Shown here: positions 55,236-64,000 of the stretch, piece by piece
How positions within the stretch are numbered: the stretch's first letter is position 1
Layout of the letters: the number at the start of each line of letters is the position of its first letter
Source of the DNA: Hyphodiscus hymeniophilus
Lineage: Eukaryota > Ascomycota > Leotiomycetes > Helotiales > Hyphodiscaceae
Length of the DNA: 64,000 bases
Direction of reading: 5' to 3'
NCBI GenBank assembly: GCA_016508695.1
Contig: VNKQ01000006.1
Coordinates: 806,001 to 870,000, forward strand
Notes under the pieces: generated by a model
What the model saw: only the letters and a program-made list of their open reading frames with translations
Database searches by the model: none
Told to the model about the DNA's origin: nothing
Made by a program: the position numbers and the translations under genes

Positions 55236-57209
55236 TTGCGGGTGTTTCCTAGAATACCTCGTAACTCCCCATGGCTTCACGATAACATGTATGCGGGCCG
55301 GGTGGCCATACGGGGGTTTTCGAAGAGATATGGGACTTATTGGTGGCCACGTCGGAAGGCAGAATTAAGGACCTGCGTAGAGCAGAGGACGTTTCTGATG
55401 AGGAGGCATTATAATGGACATGTTACAGAAGGCAGGAGAATCGATGCCCCCGAGGAGATCCCATTTGTACAAGCATTTCCGACAAAATCAGGAGACAAAC
55501 AGAGTACGCTTCCACGAGTGCTACCAAACGAAGGCTCCGGTGCAGCAGCAGCGCAGGATCGTGGGCGTGCAGAGGTCGCAGATGGCGAGGAGCGAAATGA
55601 TAGCTCAAGCGACACGGCTGATAACATAGCACCAGCACCACCTATATCAAAGGAAGGATTCGAGCATTTGGCACTTGGAAACAGCCCCGACGATGGGCTT
55701 GGCTCTGCTGACGGCTCCCAAAAATGCGACCAGGAGCAAACACACTGGCTGGATGAGTCGGAACTTGCATCGAATCTTGCCACTGAGAGCAATGGGCTCT
55801 TGAGCCATGGCGTGGAAGACCATGCAGGACGCCTTAATGAGGAAAAGGCCGCGCTAGAACGGATATTACGGTCTCGAGAAATAAGTTCTGAGGTTGAAGA
55901 GGGTACATCCCCATACCAAGAACCTCCTGCACTAGAAAATGTTAGAGAATGGGTTCCGCTGGAGGATCGGGACAGCATAGAGGCGGAAAGACAACCGACA
56001 CTAGGTGTTGAACCACACATCGCTCCTCAGGCCAATTTTGACGTGGAGTCACGCGCAATACACATCCTGGGCACCGGGCCAACTGGAAAATATGTTGCGC
56101 AAGCGCTGGCTTCTTTACCAGAAGCTCCACCAGTCATTCTGTTGATGCAAACCCCTCTTTTGATGCAGCAATGGCATGAGGAAGGCGCGAGCATCCAGCT
56201 TCTGAAAAATGGCAAGCTTAACACAACGTCAAATTTTAATATTGAATCCTCATCACATATCCAAAGGACAAGTCCAAACCAACGATTTCCTGGATTTGGC
56301 GAGGGCTTGGAGCATACAGCCGAGCCACCCGACACCGTCATCGATTGCTTGATTATAACAACTGAAGGTCATACAACAATTGCTCTTTTATCTTCCATTA
56401 AGCATCGGCTGAGGCGCACATCTACAATTTGCTTCATCCAAGATGGATTGGGTGTCGCAAATCTTGCTGACACTTTGGTGTTCCCTGATCCAGATTCAAG
56501 GCCGAGTTATATCTTAGGTAGTATGTCTCATGATCTGGTGTCAACACCAATGAAATTCACATTCTACGAGAAGTCACTGGGCAAGATGTATCTCACCATG
56601 GCTCGAAGGAACGGGTCACCGCATGAATCAACAAAACGTGGCCCCAAGAAGGACGAGTTGGTCAAAAGAATTGACTACAATTGGACCCCAGCATCTACCT
56701 ACTTGATGCGGACACTTAGCCGTGCCTACGAACTCGGAGCAGTGGGTCTTGCCGAGACCGAATTCTACGAAATGCAGCTTCAGAAGCTCGCTGTCAACGC
56801 TGTAATCGGGCCGCTTTCAGTGATGTATGACTGCTTCAATGATGAGCTTCTCTGCAACTACCAGGTGTCCCGGTCGATAAGGCTGCTACTCAAGGAGATA
56901 TCTACAATTCTTCACCGCCTTCCTGAGATTTCCCGATCATCGAAGAAAGAGCAGCGTTTTAGTCCCGAGAACCTGGAGCGTATCATCGTTAACGTCCTCG
57001 GGAAAACTGGGAAGAATTCAACAAAGATGCGAGAGGCTGTCAGGAAAGGAGACCGGACGGATGTCGATTTCTACAACGGATATTTGGTGAACCGGGCAGC
57101 GGAACTGGGCATCGACTGTCCTCACCTCGAGATGACGTTGATTATGGTGAAAGCAAAGCAGGCGATGAAGAGCAAGGAAAAGAACTCGTTAATACCTTTC
57201 AAGGTCTGA
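55236..57209 (+). CDS. Ketopantoate reductase-like (ApbA/PanE) protein with long N-terminal extension
   Basis: This is a single-exon protein of 657 residues. The catalytic part starts near 274 with the NADP-binding AIHILGTGPTGKYVAQAL. It continues with DCLIITTEGHTTIALL and CFIQDGLGVANLADTL. The C-terminal PanE domain has LGAVGLAETEFYEMQLQKLAVNAVIGPLSVMYDC in several pieces and ends with DFYNGYLVNRAAELGIDCPH. PanE makes pantoate for coenzyme A. Divergent fungal members of this fold also serve in mitochondria (CBS2/PET-like), so the function is not certain. The first 270 residues are acidic and low-complexity after a basic, Arg-rich N-terminus (MRVFPRIPRNSPWL, RVAIRGFSKRYGTYW). That start could be a mitochondrial presequence. 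Confidence 0.8.
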   Translation: MRVFPRIPRNSPWLHDNMYAGRVAIRGFSKRYGTYWWPRRKAELRTCVEQRTFLMRRHYNGHVTEGRRIDAPEEIPFVQAFPTKSGDKQSTLPRVLPNEGSGAAAAQDRGRAEVADGEERNDSSSDTADNIAPAPPISKEGFEHLALGNSPDDGLGSADGSQKCDQEQTHWLDESELASNLATESNGLLSHGVEDHAGRLNEEKAALERILRSREISSEVEEGTSPYQEPPALENVREWVPLEDRDSIEAERQPTLGVEPHIAPQANFDVESRAIHILGTGPTGKYVAQALASLPEAPPVILLMQTPLLMQQWHEEGASIQLLKNGKLNTTSNFNIESSSHIQRTSPNQRFPGFGEGLEHTAEPPDTVIDCLIITTEGHTTIALLSSIKHRLRRTSTICFIQDGLGVANLADTLVFPDPDSRPSYILGSMSHDLVSTPMKFTFYEKSLGKMYLTMARRNGSPHESTKRGPKKDELVKRIDYNWTPASTYLMRTLSRAYELGAVGLAETEFYEMQLQKLAVNAVIGPLSVMYDCFNDELLCNYQVSRSIRLLLKEISTILHRLPEISRSSKKEQRFSPENLERIIVNVLGKTGKNSTKMREAVRKGDRTDVDFYNGYLVNRAAELGIDCPHLEMTLIMVKAKQAMKSKEKNSLIPFKV

Positions 57210-57727
57210 ATAAGGTGATGTGACACGATAGCATGGGCTGGGACTTTGGCATGCATAATTTATATGTATTTGTACATAAAGAAGGAAGAGGCGTTCAACG
57301 ATAGGCCTGTAGAGACTGGTAGACAGCCATGTACCACTCTTGAATATATATGAGCGTTATGCAATTATATCCGATGTCTGCCCCTTAATGTTGACTCTTC
57401 TTAAACGAGTACCACACCGTAATAACCCATTCACGGTCACGTGATATAATCAAGGATAGGAAGAGAAAGAAAATATTTCGTTGCACGTCGCAAAGTTCGG
57501 CTTGGGTTTGTTGAGAAAGCTTCCAGCCATGATATCTTGGCGGCAGAGGTGTCGTTCATCAGAGAATTCACTCTAACAGGAGAGGTTCTCTCTCGTTCAC
57601 CATACCCACGTGACGCGGTCGATGGATTCAGCGAAAACGCAATCCCTTGTCCTTGAGGAATAGAGCAGTGCTCTTTCACAATGCAAGTTCACAACTAATC
57701 GAACCAGCAAGTTTGTGTGTATCGGCG
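57210..57727. other. Intergenic region
   Basis: It contains the 3' end of the PanE-like gene and the promoter of the SET gene. A CACGTG-like site lies near 57435 (cacgtgat) and another near 57608 (cacgtgac). No coding frame is supported. Confidence 0.45.
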
Positions 57728-59284
57728 ATGGAGGTCCATAGAGACTTCACGGAGTGGGCTGTTTCCAGAGGAGTCAAGATCAATGGCATTGCAGCGCATA
57801 AATTTCCTGGGAGAGGACTTGGTATCATTGCGGAGAAGAGTTTCAAGGCAAGTCTCTCGTCAATTGTCTATATCTCCGTTCAAGTATTTTGCTCTGCGCT
57901 GTCGCTGTCCTTTTACTGAAGTTTACTTTTTGAGCAAGTAGCTCAAGTATCTCATTTTTCAACGAAGATTCTGTCCAGAAGGCGTGAGGATCAAAGGCTG
58001 GTGACGGTTGATGGATACAACGTGTTACGAACAGGAAGAGAAAGAGTGCTCCAGGAAGCTTGGTGTGAACAGAAAACTTTCTGAAGCTCTGACAGCATAT
58101 CCTTTACTGTTGAATCCTCCAACCAAAATGCCAACTTCTCAAACCTCTCGCTTTTACCATAGTTTTCCTCCCTTGTCAAATGCTCGCTTTGCCCTTTACA
58201 GTCTCAGATCTACCTAGTGGGGCTCTTTGTCCAGATACTTCTCTTCCGCTAGGATCATTCTAACACACACCAGGAAGGTGACACCATCCTAACAGTACCT
58301 ATATCCGCCCTACGAACACTCTTGACGGTCCCGAAATCTATCTCCATTCCCATAGGAGCGATCACAGTCCATGGCCTTCTCGCCGCTTCTCTCTCCCTAG
58401 ACACGACTCTTCACTACTCCGCCTGGCGAGCCGTCCTACCCACCGCAGAATCCTTCAAAGAATCGGTACCCTTACTTTGGCACACCACTCTGCAAGCCCT
58501 CCTCCCCTCTGCAGCTCTCTCCCTCCTCAAAAACCAACAGGCAAAGATCTCCAAAGACTGGAGTGCCGTATCTTCCGCATTCCCCTCCCTATCCTACGAG
58601 ACATATCAATACAACTGGCTCCTTGTAAACACACGCACGTTCTACTTTACCTCCCCGCTTATCAAGCTCTCCAAACCGGTGAACCGAGATGACTGCATGG
58701 CCCTTCAACCGTTCGCAGACTACTTCAATCATGCGGACATTGCTTCAGCCGAGGCATTATTTTCCTCTCAAGGCTACAGCATCGCTGCCTCTTGCTCCAT
58801 CAGTAAAGGAGACGAGATTTACATCTCGTATGGGAATCATAGTAATGATTTCCTGCTTGCGGAGTATGGGTTTTCGATGGAGAGTAATAAGTGGGATGAG
58901 GTGAGTCTTGATGAGTTCATACTGCCGCTGTTTGATGGTGGTCAGAGGCGGACACTGGAGGACGCCGAGTTTGCCGGGAATTATGTACTGTATGGGAAGG
59001 GCGTATGCTACAGGACGCAGATTGCGCTGAGATTGTTGTGCTTGCCCAGTGGTCAGTGGCAGCGATTGGTAAATAGTGGATTGGAAGATGGTGATAAGTA
59101 TCAGAGTAAGGTGGATGGTGTTCTGCTCAACGTCTTCAGAAAGTTCTTGGAAAGCGTGGATGCAAAACTTGAGTCTTTACAAGTACTTGATTGTGGGCTT
59201 CCTAGCCAAAGAGAGATGCTGAGCACACGATGGAGCCAAGTTCGTCTGTTTCTAATATCAGCGATAAAAGGGATAGAGAGTTGA
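57728..59284 (+). CDS. SET-domain protein, SETD3/Rubisco-LSMT-like lysine/histidine methyltransferase
   Basis: The predicted protein has 376 residues in two exons: 57728-57847 and 58274-59284. It transfers methyl from SAM to a protein side chain; the substrate is unknown. The first exon has FTEWAVSRGVKINGIAAHKFPGRGLGI, the usual opening of the family SET domain. The second continues EGDTILTVPISALRTL, then LQPFADYFNHAD near 191 and KGDEIYISYGNHSNDFLLAEYGF near 222, the SAM and active-site motifs. A C-terminal helical substrate-binding region follows. The exons are separated by a 426-base intron with a GC donor (AAG followed by gcaagt) and a CAG acceptor. This length and border are unlike every other intron here. 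No GT donor nearby gives an open frame. Confidence 0.82.
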
Positions 59285-59572
59285 TCACGAAGCCGTCTAC
59301 CCCAATAAAAGAAAACAGTCGTTTGATGCCCTCCCAAAATAATGATACTTCACTGATAATCATCGGATAATCCTCTGTTCTCTTCGAGGAGACTTTGTGG
59401 TTATTTCGCCCTTTATCCGTCCATTGCTTGCATTGCCAGATAACACACCCCAAACTTTCCTGCCAATTGAACAATCAAGCGATGTCCGAAACCACTGGTC
59501 TCCCTTGGGCAGATAACGTCAGCAGAAGCAAGATTTTGCTACCCTATCAATCATCTTTTGAGCGAATCATCC
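59285..59572. other. Convergent intergenic region
   Basis: It lies between the 3' ends of the SET gene and the CNNM/MAM3 gene. Nothing is recognised. Confidence 0.5.
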
Positions 59573-62500
59573 TCAGAACCAGAAACTGGTACGTCTTTGA
59601 CCACCCAACACCATGTCAGTACTACCATTCAAAACCCGTCTTTGACTAGGCAGTAATGCTCTATCATCGTGGAAACTGCCATCTCTGCTGGGTGTATCAT
59701 CGTCCCACGGACCATTGCCATTGATTCCTGCCGTATCCAGTGTTCGGGGAAGAGTCCTGGATGTGAAATCAGGAAACCGTTTCTCTCGTTGATTTTCAAG
59801 CAATCCAGGTGGGAAGCCTTCATATGGTGTAGACACTCTCTGACAATCATTATTCGTATGGAAGATATTGGAACAATCATTGATAATCGAATCTTTATCA
59901 CATTGATTAGGTTTCTGGCGTTGATCCGACTGGACTCGATCACCATTTATATCCTCGAATGTCGAGGTAGTGACGAACTTGCTACCTACCTTCGTGTTCA
60001 AGTCGTTAACTTTATATTCGTAAGGTTCACGATTGTAACAGGAGCTGATCGATACAGTGTCTCCGCTGTCTTTTGTGATATGCCTTTCGGTTCCATGCAA
60101 GCTACGGTTGAAATCAAGAGCGCCGTCACCGGTGTTGATACCAGAGGCTTCGGGGCCAAACCTTTCCTGTAGCATAGGCGCGATGGGCATCATGAGCTCC
60201 ATTTCGTCGTCTTTCAATACGGTCCCGTCATTTTCCACATTTGATTTATCATCAAAGCTCAAGCAATCTGCTCTAGAAAATGGCGTAACACGGCGAAGGG
60301 TTGGTAGATTTGGCATAGCACTCACACACCGCTGCGTGAGTGTGTTTGACTCTCGAGGTTGTAATGGTGACGTTGCCTTGCGGGATGGTAGGCTTGATGC
60401 TGGCTGTTTCGACGACGAGTCTGCATTGACCGGTATCAAAGAGGGAGCTTGTCCGGCAACACACGGTGTTTCAGGGGTGAATTGGGACGTTGGATTCATT
60501 ATCATATCGCTGGTCGAGTCGTCGTCCTCGGAGTGAAACCCACCCTGGCTATTTTGAGTATAAGAGCTTGCAGTATACTCTCGACGCTTCGTGTTTGTAA
60601 TATCCGTACTATACTCATCCGCACCATCCATGGCTGCCACGACTTTACTGGAAGGGTTGCGCTTTCGTAATGTGTTGTTCTCCTTTGATGTCAAGTCCGA
60701 CGAATGTGTATCATGGACATAAGTCGGTACTGCTGTGCTTTCAGACATTGGATGCAATACCTAAAGTTCATTAGGAAATCATTGAACGGATATGATCTCA
60801 ACGATGGGCATATTGAGGTACTCAAGTGGTTCAAGCCTGAGGAAGGATATGGACCCGAGCTCTTCTTGATCCACTAGGACGACTGGGCATTGATCAAGGC
60901 CTGGGCTTGTCGAAATCAAGTGAAGGATTCGGGAAAGTGTAGAAAACATGCTATTTGAGATGACTTACCATTTGACGAAGAGTCGATATTGTGCCGCAAT
61001 CTCCCAACTTCTTGCCTTTGATTTTATACGAGTCGCGATGGTGGTAGAATTCTCTTTCATCCCGGCTCGTCTTCTGAAAGATGATATCTATGATATCCTC
61101 GAATGTGATGATACCCAGGGGCTGCCGGCATCTGACGCCAGTAATGTTATGTCTCTTCGATCTCTCAATACCTGCAAGGGCTCCATCGAGGAAGTCCTTT
61201 GTATGGTTTGTTCGCGTGTTCATTTGTCTCAGATGGCTTTTGATACGGTTGTTGGTACGCTCTGTTGCCGTCCAGCACGGTGCTTGGAGACTTCCGGGTG
61301 TGTCTCCATTCTTAGGAATGATAATTTCACCAATTGTTGTCCGTTCTGGTGAGGGTATAACTATCGCCATTCTAATCATCGTCAGCAAGTGGTAATACTG
61401 TGTTAATCATCCGGAGGCGTCAGACGATTCAGCATACCAGTCAATTCTAAGCGAATAGTATGCTAACATCCCACAGGAAAGGGACGTGAGGGATATAGAC
61501 TGACCTTGATATGCCTGAATGAAACATATTCAAAAGAGAATATGCGGGCGTGTCATCCATGACAATGGGTAATGGATACAACTGCAAATCCCTCACTCGC
61601 AACCGAACCGTCTTTGTGTCATGCCTATCCGAGATCTTCATACCAATGAGGTTCTAATGGCGAAGAATTAATTCCAGCCCAAACAGGGACAAAAAGTATC
61701 GGAACGATTGGCAATAGCCGCACATACCTTGACATGAAGCACACCAAACACCTCCATTTTATCCCAGCTTGATTGAATAGAAGGATCCTTTGCGGGCTTT
61801 TCTTTCTCGGCTTGGGCTTCGCCAATGACGGGAATGCGGCTGTAAGGCCAAGACTTGATTTTCTTGATAAAGGCCATGTCGACCAGCTCATCAATATCCA
61901 CAGTCTTTACGGTAGACCAATTGGCGATCATACCATGGGCAATGACGAGGTCAGCCTTTTCCAGGTCACTGCCTTTGTCGCCAGAACCGGCAGAGCGAGT
62001 CTCGGGGAAAGGGGAGAAATCCTCGCCAATCGTGTGGCCGTTGAGACCCAAAGCTCCAAGCATAACTCGAGAGGTGTCATGTCCAAGCACGCCGCCGTGT
62101 TTCTCTGACCTCTCGTGGTACTGGATAAGAGCTGCCAGCTCATCATTTGAAAAGATGCTGACCTCATCACTTCCCCCGGAGCAATAATCGAGCAGTTTAG
62201 CAAGGGGCCAGCTAACAATGCAAGTGAGCCACATACAACCCCATATCAGCGGTCTACAATAGTAGCCCCATTCGATAGCACGTCGAGGAACCCAGTATTG
62301 AGGAGCAATTTCGGCGAAGAAGGCGATGGACAGAGTAGAGACGATGACTGGAACCCACCACTGTTTCGGGTCGATCCAGAGACTTTGTATAACGAAAGGA
62401 AGTGATTCACCACAGAAGACCGAGACTATGATAAGAGAACCTGAGTTGTCAGCATCTGCTCAATCAAATCCCAGGGCAAGACTTACAGAGCATCCATGAG

Positions 62501-62924
62501 TGGTGACGCTTCATTCGAGCAACAACGAGAACCTGCTGTCTGCACAGTCATCAGCGACAACACCATTGAAGTATTTGAAGGGCATATACTGCTGCTTCGG
62601 TGTTCCAGTAACACTGCGAAGTTGAAGAAGTGTCATGTTAAGTCCGCACACCGCCAAGATCAAGCCTGCGAGCAGAGCACAGAGCATCAACAGCGTACCG
62701 GCCAGACCTAACATTGCGTACCACTACATGATCCAGAGTTAACATTGCCAGTTCATAATTTGCCCGAATTCTTGAGGGAGCGGCAGTCCTGCGTAGTTTT
62801 TTATGTGTGTTGAATTATATGAACTTACAGCACCATCGTAAGCTACCAGAGAGGGAACGGGTTTGGAGCCCAAGGGCTGCGATGTGTTCATAGGTCGCTT
62901 TGGTGCAGACCAGGATTGTCCCAT
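59573..62924 (-). CDS. CNNM/MAM3-type metal transporter with DUF21 and CBS domains
   Basis: The predicted protein has 906 residues in seven exons: 62924-62829, 62723-62590, 62539-62487, 62425-61728, 61653-61505, 61371-60969, 60760-59573. CNNM proteins are membrane proteins for Mg and related divalent metals; yeast MAM3 affects vacuolar metal handling. The DUF21 transmembrane domain has WYAMLGLAGTLLMLCALLAGLIL, FCGESLPFVIQSLWID, STLSIAFFAEIAPQYWVPRRA and LTCIVSWPLAKLLDY. The CBS pair shows VFGVLHVKNLIGMKISDR, LQLYPLPIVMDDTPAYSLLNMF, RMAIVIPSPER and QPLGIITFEDIIDIIFQKT followed by RDERE. The last exon encodes a disordered tail of almost 400 residues. The second intron acceptor was chosen so that the frame reads KQQQQVLVVARMKRHH. 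A TTG repeat lies directly upstream of the ATG. Confidence 0.85.
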
Positions 62925-62946
62925 TGTTGTTGTTGTTGTTGTTGTT
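62924..62946. repeat. (GTT/AAC)n microsatellite at the CNNM start
   Basis: About seven trinucleotide units run directly up to the start codon of the transporter on the minus strand (CAA repeats in its leader). In another frame, an upstream ORF starting at 63121 reads them as a run of Gln. Confidence 0.85.
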
Positions 62947-63519
62947 CAAACCGAGTGCTCGGATATGTTATGGAAAGTGCTGCCCAGAGAAAGATGATGA
63001 ACCAAGAAATAGCTAAAGTCGCTGCGATAGTATGTTGCCTGGTATAGAAACAGTATGCAGTGTAGATCAAAAGAGGAGGTGAGCTCACGATCCTGACTTT
63101 AGGTCGCAAGCTACGTTTCAATGGGAAAGCACGGAAGAGAGTAGCGCTTTCCTCCTCAACTACCCACAGGAGATCTCAACAGATAATATCCACAGCACTC
63201 TTAAAACGAAAACATCGATTGAGAAATAGGGCATACTAAATCTACGCTGAAGAACGCCGCTATTGTACAGTTCTTGTTGGGGAAGATTTGGTAAGAAAAG
63301 TCATCAAACCTTCGTTCACTGAGTGAACGATCAGCCTTATATCCCTCGAACCCTGCAAACCAAGAGTCATGTTTCCCTTCTATAAACACAATATCGAGAC
63401 AGCTTCAGACCACCATGACCCAACGCCAATATTCCGCCCAATGCATAACTTCCAAATTCTTCAGTTCGATACTAGTATCTAGAGAGGTGATATTAGATGG
63501 ACCGCATCGATCTTAGTAC
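62947..63519. other. Intergenic region with an upstream open frame
   Basis: It should contain the promoter and leader of the transporter gene. A 77-codon minus frame (63121-62888) encodes one hydrophobic segment and a Gln run and overlaps the transporter ATG out of frame. It may be a uORF or chance. Nothing else is recognised. Confidence 0.4.
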
Positions 63520-64000
63520 TTATTCTGGGCGCGGTCGTTTGGCACCATGTGGGTTCTGCCAGTCGCCACCTCCTGCTTGATTTTGAGGGAAGAAGGCTGG
63601 GTTGAAATGCGGTTGCATGCCTTGGAAACCGCCAGCGCCTGAAGTAGGGGGATATTTAGTGTGCTGTTCTGATAGGGGAGGGGAAAATTCAATAGAAAGG
63701 GTCCAGACGAATGAGATCCATGAGGGATCGAGGGAGCACTGTAATCCCGCAAGATCCCAGCATGAAACCAGAGGATTTGCCCCGAAAGAAATTAGGACTT
63801 ATCGTACCTGGCATACCGCCCCCCATCTGTCCCAAATTCATGGGCATACCTCCCATCCCACCAGTCATACCACCCATTGGCATGCCACCCATAGGCATTC
63901 CACCCATCATACCATTATTCATACCTCCCCTTCCACCCCTCATACCACCAGGCCCGCCTCGCATGCCGCCCATCATACCGCCACGATTGAAGCCTCCGCC
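63520..64000 (-). CDS. Gly/Met-rich RNA-binding protein, CPSF6/CFIm68-like, C-terminal part only
   Basis: The gene enters from beyond the window edge. The visible part has exons 64000-63808 and 63638-63520, separated by a 169-base intron. It encodes a Gly/Met/Arg-rich tract with repeated MGGM and RGG units, then after splicing GAGGFQGMQPHFNPAFFPQN, WQNPHGAKRPRPE and a stop at 63520-63522. The closing HFNPAFFPQ and NPHGAKRxRxE segments are, from memory, the tail of fungal RRM proteins annotated as cleavage factor CFIm68/CPSF6-like. The RRM would lie outside the window, so the assignment rests on the tail alone. Without splicing, the frame runs on into non-homologous sequence. Confidence 0.65.

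Noticed and set aside
60785..60898. Internal exon within the sixth transporter intron
   Set aside because: It reads open, but in the frame required by the upstream exon it hits a stop after eight codons, and the remaining 3' intron would be only about 27 bases.
1..64000. CRISPR arrays, bacterial operons, rRNA, intact transposons or a secondary-metabolite cluster
   Set aside because: No direct-repeat arrays, terminal repeats, transposase frames, or PKS/NRPS/terpene core enzymes were found, and gene structure is eukaryotic throughout.

Overview
This is a nuclear segment from a filamentous ascomycete (Pezizomycotina). Genes are interrupted by many short GT-AG introns (mostly 44-75 bases) with CTAAC/CTGAC-type branch sites close to the acceptor. 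Several families are typically fungal: a Pth11/rhodopsin-type seven-helix protein, a DUF7730-type protein, an RNA-dependent RNA polymerase, and an arginine attenuator peptide ahead of the arginine-specific carbamoyl-phosphate synthase. Gene style suggests Leotiomycetes, but that is inference; no rRNA or mitochondrial sequence is present to place it.

Layout. 0-12 kb: an AIF-like flavoprotein, an M20 amidohydrolase, the C-terminal relic of an anion:cation-symporter-type MFS permease, a secreted S10 serine carboxypeptidase, a small zinc-binding protein with an in-frame stop, a DJ-1/PfpI protein and a small membrane protein. 12-28 kb: a ROG1-type lipase, an RBR ubiquitin ligase, the electron-transfer flavoprotein beta subunit, a Pth11-like receptor and an Acinus-type SAP/RRM protein. 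28-45 kb: a cyclin L-like protein, CPA1 with its spliced upstream attenuator peptide, a nicotinamide-riboside/uridine-type kinase, a DUF7730-type membrane protein, ADE1 and the RNA-dependent RNA polymerase. 46-64 kb: D-lactate dehydrogenase, ribosomal protein eS4, a methyltransferase, MIX17-type CHCH protein, LRP1/RRP47, a ketopantoate reductase-like protein, a SET protein, a CNNM/MAM3 metal transporter and the end of a Gly/Met-rich RNA-binding protein.

The genes are mostly independent housekeeping or signalling genes, not a pathway cluster. I saw no biosynthetic gene cluster, CRISPR array, intact transposon, rRNA or convincing tRNA. Exon models were built by hand from splice signals and protein family continuity; for nearly all multi-exon genes the spliced exons add up to a whole number of codons, which supports them.

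The strongest single observation is the 24-codon arginine attenuator uORF split over three exons in the CPA1 leader. Other points worth checking are an in-frame TAG in the zinc-protein gene, a frameshift-or-41-base-intron ambiguity in the RNA polymerase gene, a 426-base GC-AG intron in the SET gene, two stop-free introns of length 3n that ORF callers would translate, and the decayed permease.
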